Origin: Platynereis dumerilii
Lineage: Eukaryota > Annelida > Polychaeta > Phyllodocida > Nereididae
Direction: 5' to 3'
Assembly: GCA_026936325.1 (NCBI GenBank)
Contig: JAPTHN010000007.1
Span: forward strand, 20,237,974 to 20,301,973
DNA: 64,000 nucleotides
Below the pieces are notes generated by a model. It was not told the DNA's origin. It did no database searches and saw only the letters and a program-made list of their open reading frames with translations. A program made the translations under genes and the position numbers. Below are positions 60,371 through 64,000 of the stretch, one piece after another. Each line of letters begins with the position of its first letter. The stretch's first letter is position 1.

Positions 60371-61879
60371 TGTAGCAATATCTACATTGCAATATATGTA
60401 GAAACACTCACCTGGCAACACATATTTGGACTGGGCAAATGTGAGATGCAAGTATGTCATTACCTAGCTCAATAACAGGGTCACCTGCTGCGATTGTAGC
60501 TTAGAACCTTGCAGCAAACACATTCTCAGTCTGGAGTGATGCAGTGAAAAGGCCAATTACTGAGGTGCAACAGTGGCAGTTCCATGCTGACAAGCCGGAA
60601 ATGTTGTAATTCATCACTCAATCATCTACGATTCTTATGCAGTCTTTTCGGGGTTATTCCGATAGTACACAGATTGTTGTTGGAATTTCAGGATTTTGAG
60701 CATAAATTGTGCTTTTCTTTGTCAAGAAAAAATAGGAGGTGGTAGTCCACGTCTGACCTCTTTCCTGAAGTTGCTCATTTTATTTATACTGAGAGACAGT
60801 ATAGGAGGAACGTTTTGAGACAAGACATACACTCAGTCACCTTGTGTAGTAACAAAAACGCTTCATCATATCAATAAAGCAAGTTTTTGTTGAAAGTTGC
60901 ACTTAGAGTTACATTGAGACTTAGGTTTATAGTTTTTGTGAGTTAGGGTATGACAAAGGGTTCCTGTCCAAACTCTCTCATAATCAAATTTCCATATTGA
61001 CAAGATAATGGGCTTGCTGGACAGGCCTGTTTTTTTAGGGGGTTATCCTCTCTTCCCTCTATGATGAGGTTCCAAAAGAAATAAGGAGAGCAACATCTCT
61101 TTAAATAAAAGACCACTAGAGAAGGTCAAGGTATTGGCAACCAACAGTGGACTCAGTTTGGAAAGGTCATATCTATCCAGGGAAGTCACATGACAACGTG
61201 TACAAATTAGACAACTTATACGAGATATCAAACATCAAATGATTCTAATTTTGATGCCAGTGACGCGGTAACATTCAGTTTTCCATTAATGGTAAGTCAT
61301 AGATGTTATTACCTCACTCAGACTTATTCTTTCCGGTATCCCAATTAATCTGATTATTATCGTTTTCATAGCTACGTGTATTTTGAAAATTTTGTTTTGC
61401 AGTTAAACCGTGACATCATCAGGGTATCTGTGAATGTGATTGTTCTAACCTTCAATCTGTAACATATCAGTTCTGAGTTTGACATCACAGTTAATTATAA
61501 AAGAAATTGAAACTGCCAGGCAATGTTACTCTTTTTGTACAACCACAACAAACATTTCTGTCCAAGCTGATTATAGCACCTTGAAAAAAGAGTCTCTGTT
61601 TAATGTTTAACAAAACAAAGCCTGTTTTATTGTTATTCACACGACACTCACCTTCACAATTTCAAATCACTTTGTTGCATTTGTTTTTAGTCATTGTACA
61701 CTGCAGGCCAAAAGTTTGGTAACAGAATTTTGCTTGCTATCAGATCAGTGTTACACAAATTCGCTTGAGTGTGGATGGATCGCGGCTTTCAAAAATACTG
61801 ATGGCCCCAAATAAGTTGCCAGGCATGTCAATGAAATTGCAATGGCCAATGCTTGCCTACTTTGACACTTCCCATTTTT

Positions 61880-62065
61880 GAGGGGTAGGGTTGGTCAAGA
61901 ATAAGTGGTACCGTGCTGGGCTACCAATCGCTGGGTCCAGGGTTCGACTCCAGCTCTTGCCTATGTTAGATGACTGTTTCAATCATCATTTGCCTCATGG
62001 CCGTTTCCTCCTCCTGTCCTAATCCTACCAATAAATACAGGACATAAAGCCCAAATCATCCATCC
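61880..62065 (+). mobile_element. tRNA-derived SINE
   Basis: The sequence reads like a decayed tRNA gene head. GTGGTACCGTGCTGGGCTAC near 61906 resembles an RNA polymerase III A box region, and GGTTCGACTCC at 61941-61951 matches the B box consensus exactly. A non-tRNA body follows, with an AATAAATACAGGACATAAAG tail near 62030. The limits are approximate because flanking duplications were not identified. It lies inside the Tc1-like element. Confidence 0.72.
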
Positions 62066-62182
62066 CCTTTTTTGCTATTTTTAAAAATTTATTTTTAATA
62101 ATCCACTATTTTGGTTTGATCAAGTATAAGAATCCGAAATTCCGAACAACCAGATACTATTTTGAAACACTAATTAGGCAGC

Positions 62183-62452
62183 TTATACCATTCGACACCT
62201 CTGTCAGCCAATCATGAACCAGTATTTCACTGCAATAAAACCCATATTCTTTGTTGTCCAGTTATCTTCCCATGGGAGAATAATAAGTGAAGCTGTGAAA
62301 AAAACACAGCAACAAATGACAAGTTTCAGTTTTTGCTTACGATATAAGCCGGTTATTCACCGCGGGATCGCCAATATGTGTTTATCACAGCTCGGGCTAA
62401 CGCCCTCGCTGGATAAATCACATATTGCCTCTCCCTAGGTGAATAACCTATA
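62183..62452. repeat. Dispersed repeat ending in a strong hairpin, copy 2
   Basis: This is the second copy of the repeat at 45172-45406, with the same start (TTATACCATTCGACACCTCT) and a hairpin at 62343-62452. There GGTTATTCACC pairs with GGTGAATAACC around a CTCGGGCTAACGCCCTCG core. The middle is longer than in copy 1. Base changes in the stem relative to copy 1 leave the outer stem paired. Confidence 0.7.
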
Positions 62453-64000
62453 CTTATTGTTTTTTCCAAACTTTTGGCCAGAAGTGTAATTCTCCTTTGA
62501 GGACAAGTGGTCTGTTTAGTTCAGTTTCATTTCATTAAAGTATCTATCAACCTATGTAGGTATTAAAGCTAAACATATATAATCCATGTGTGAATGCATT
62601 TGGTCAGTTTCTTGAAATATGTGCTTGTAATATACAGTTATGCAATTAAATCTGTGACATCACAGTTTTGAGATAAAGCAAATTGCAAACTGGAAAAACA
62701 CGTATCTATGAAAATGATAATAAGTACTTAGAACTCTTGATGAAAGCTCACAAGACGTGCTTGATTTTGGTTTCTCTTTAATCATACCCCGGTTATAATA
62801 AAAAGTAAGAGAAACAGTATGACAAATTGAATAGGTCCTTATTAGTCAAGAGAAAAGATCACCAGCTGTGCATGCCAAAATCCACAATTATTATAGCCTT
62901 TTTTCTGTATGTATCAAAACGATTGGGCCTTTCATGTCTTGGTCAAAATCTATGAAAGTTCAAGAGAGTGTCAATGAATGATTAAGGCATGTGACAAAAG
63001 AATCTATATTTTGCCAAAAGGACCATAGGATATTTGAAAAGAAGCGACCACTTAACGGATAGTCATGCCCAGAGGAATCATGATTCCCAAAGGCCTTAGA
63101 GTTTTCCCAAATATCCTAAGTTTAATTTCCTCAAAGGCCAAATACCCATGCCAAATAGGTCGATGGGTATGGGCATCATTGTGGAGATGGGCATTAACAC
63201 CAGCTTTGTAATATATTCACATTTTTATTCACAACCATATTTCTTTGGACCTAGATGCCATGCCTACTTCTTCCTAAACATGAGATAACATTTTACCATG
63301 AAGGTAATGAGGTTCCTTTTCTGATTTTTTTTCATAAAATTCATATTTTCTTTTTTACTCTTTTAAATCGGTTGTCAACTGATGATGGTGGGCAGATCAA
63401 TTGTCGGAACATGAAAGCACCATCAAGGCTTATCAAAATAACAGGATTTCTGTTATGGGATTGAATCACTTGAAGAGAAATTTCACACCTGAACCTCAAC
63501 AACAAATATTGCAATCTGGTTGAAGGGGCTTAAAAGCTGATGAAATGCCATAGGCTTGAATGAAGCTGTTCATTTCATAAAATGCAATGCAATACAAAAG
63601 TGAGCACATAAAGGGAACAATGAATTTTGTGCTGCTCTTACATGAAATGGTTTTAGGATAATAAGAAAAGTACTCCCACATACACAATCCTTGTGGCGAC
63701 CAATTTGTGCATTTTTGAGAAATTAAACGACATTGTGGAGTCTCTCCAGTTATAGGGGGAACCCTATCCTGATGTTTCTATCGATTTATTGATAAATTAC
63801 AGCCATATGCCGAAGTATGGCGAGGAAAAGTTTGTTTTCCTACTGTGGACAAACCATGAACAATGAGGCTTTCTCAGTGCTTGTATGAATTTGTTATATC
63901 GTAACGAACAGTTATGAATTGCTATCCTGATAAACACACTCACTGGTGTATGAGAAATAAGCATTTTGGCGTAAAAGTCATATTGGGGCTCATTGGGACA

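Larger units (their letters stand above)
61699..62486. mobile_element. Tc1-like non-autonomous element, 788 bp, carrying other repeats
   Basis: The left end is CACTGCAGGCCAAAAGTTTG. The right end, inverted, is CACTTCTGGCCAAAAGTTTG. TA lies on both sides (61697-61698 and 62487-62488). GGCCAAAAGTTTGG is the classic terminal sequence of Tc1-family transposons. No transposase remains; the interior instead holds a tRNA-derived SINE and the hairpin repeat also found at 45172. Confidence 0.85.
60371..64000. repeat. Start of tandem unit F, running off the right edge
   Basis: About 60370-60680 repeats 55440-55750. About 63370-63560 repeats 57900-58070 of unit E and 43400-43490 of unit D (GCTGATGAAATG and ACAGGAT landmarks). 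The middle is more diverged and includes a Tc1-like insertion. A block at 60750-61300 has no counterpart that I can see. No gene was recognised. Confidence 0.6.

Noticed and set aside
61901-61970. A functional tRNA gene
   Set aside because: The B box is intact, but no acceptor stem pairing closes the region and a SINE-like body follows, so it is a SINE head.

Overview
The window looks like gene-poor, AT-rich nuclear DNA of a multicellular animal, most likely a marine invertebrate or lower deuterostome. The reasons are a DIRS-type tyrosine-recombinase retrotransposon, a LINE with an apurinic-type endonuclease, a tRNA-derived SINE, many non-autonomous hAT, Tc1/mariner and foldback elements, and no compact gene layout. 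The species cannot be fixed from the sequence. I found no convincing host protein-coding exon, rRNA, tRNA gene or CRISPR array. Outside the two retrotransposons no open frame is long or recognisable.

The background from about 3 kb to the right edge is a set of diverged tandem copies of long non-coding units. On the left, 3.0-7.6 kb holds two copies of a unit of about 1.8-2.1 kb. Then come unit A (10.64-16.69 kb), unit B (16.69-28.21 kb, swollen by three insertions) and the more diverged unit C (28.21-31.98 kb). On the right, unit D (about 40.5-46.65 kb), unit E (55.27-60.37 kb) and the start of unit F (60.37 kb to the edge) are again copies of each other. Because the units are paralogous, many insertions have an empty site in a sister unit. 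This fixes their ends and target-site duplications without outside data.

Insertions read this way are: a 748-bp hAT-type MITE (5536-6283, 8-bp duplication); a mariner-like foldback (8078-9087, TA); a 4.04-kb foldback element with arms of about 1.3 kb (17100-21138, TAA); a 1.19-kb TA-flanked element (21947-23133); a 989-bp hAT-type MITE (26041-27029, 8-bp duplication); a minus-strand LINE with an almost complete ORF (from 31979 to about 35.7 kb); a 155-bp GC-rich MITE with a 10-bp duplication (38282-38436); a 194-bp MITE (42132-42325, TA); and a Tc1-like element with a SINE and a hairpin repeat inside it (61699-62486).

The largest insertion is a minus-strand DIRS-type element at about 46654-55265, sitting at the D/E boundary. 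It has inverted terminal repeats, an internal complementary region made of the complements of both outer ends, and gag-like, reverse transcriptase/RNase H and tyrosine recombinase regions. A 2.66-kb inverted-repeat element is nested between the internal complementary region and the 3' terminal repeat. The DIRS copy is treated as a fossil: nearly whole in layout, with few breaks. The structures most worth following are the 4-kb foldback element, the nested DIRS and the dated insertion record across the tandem units.
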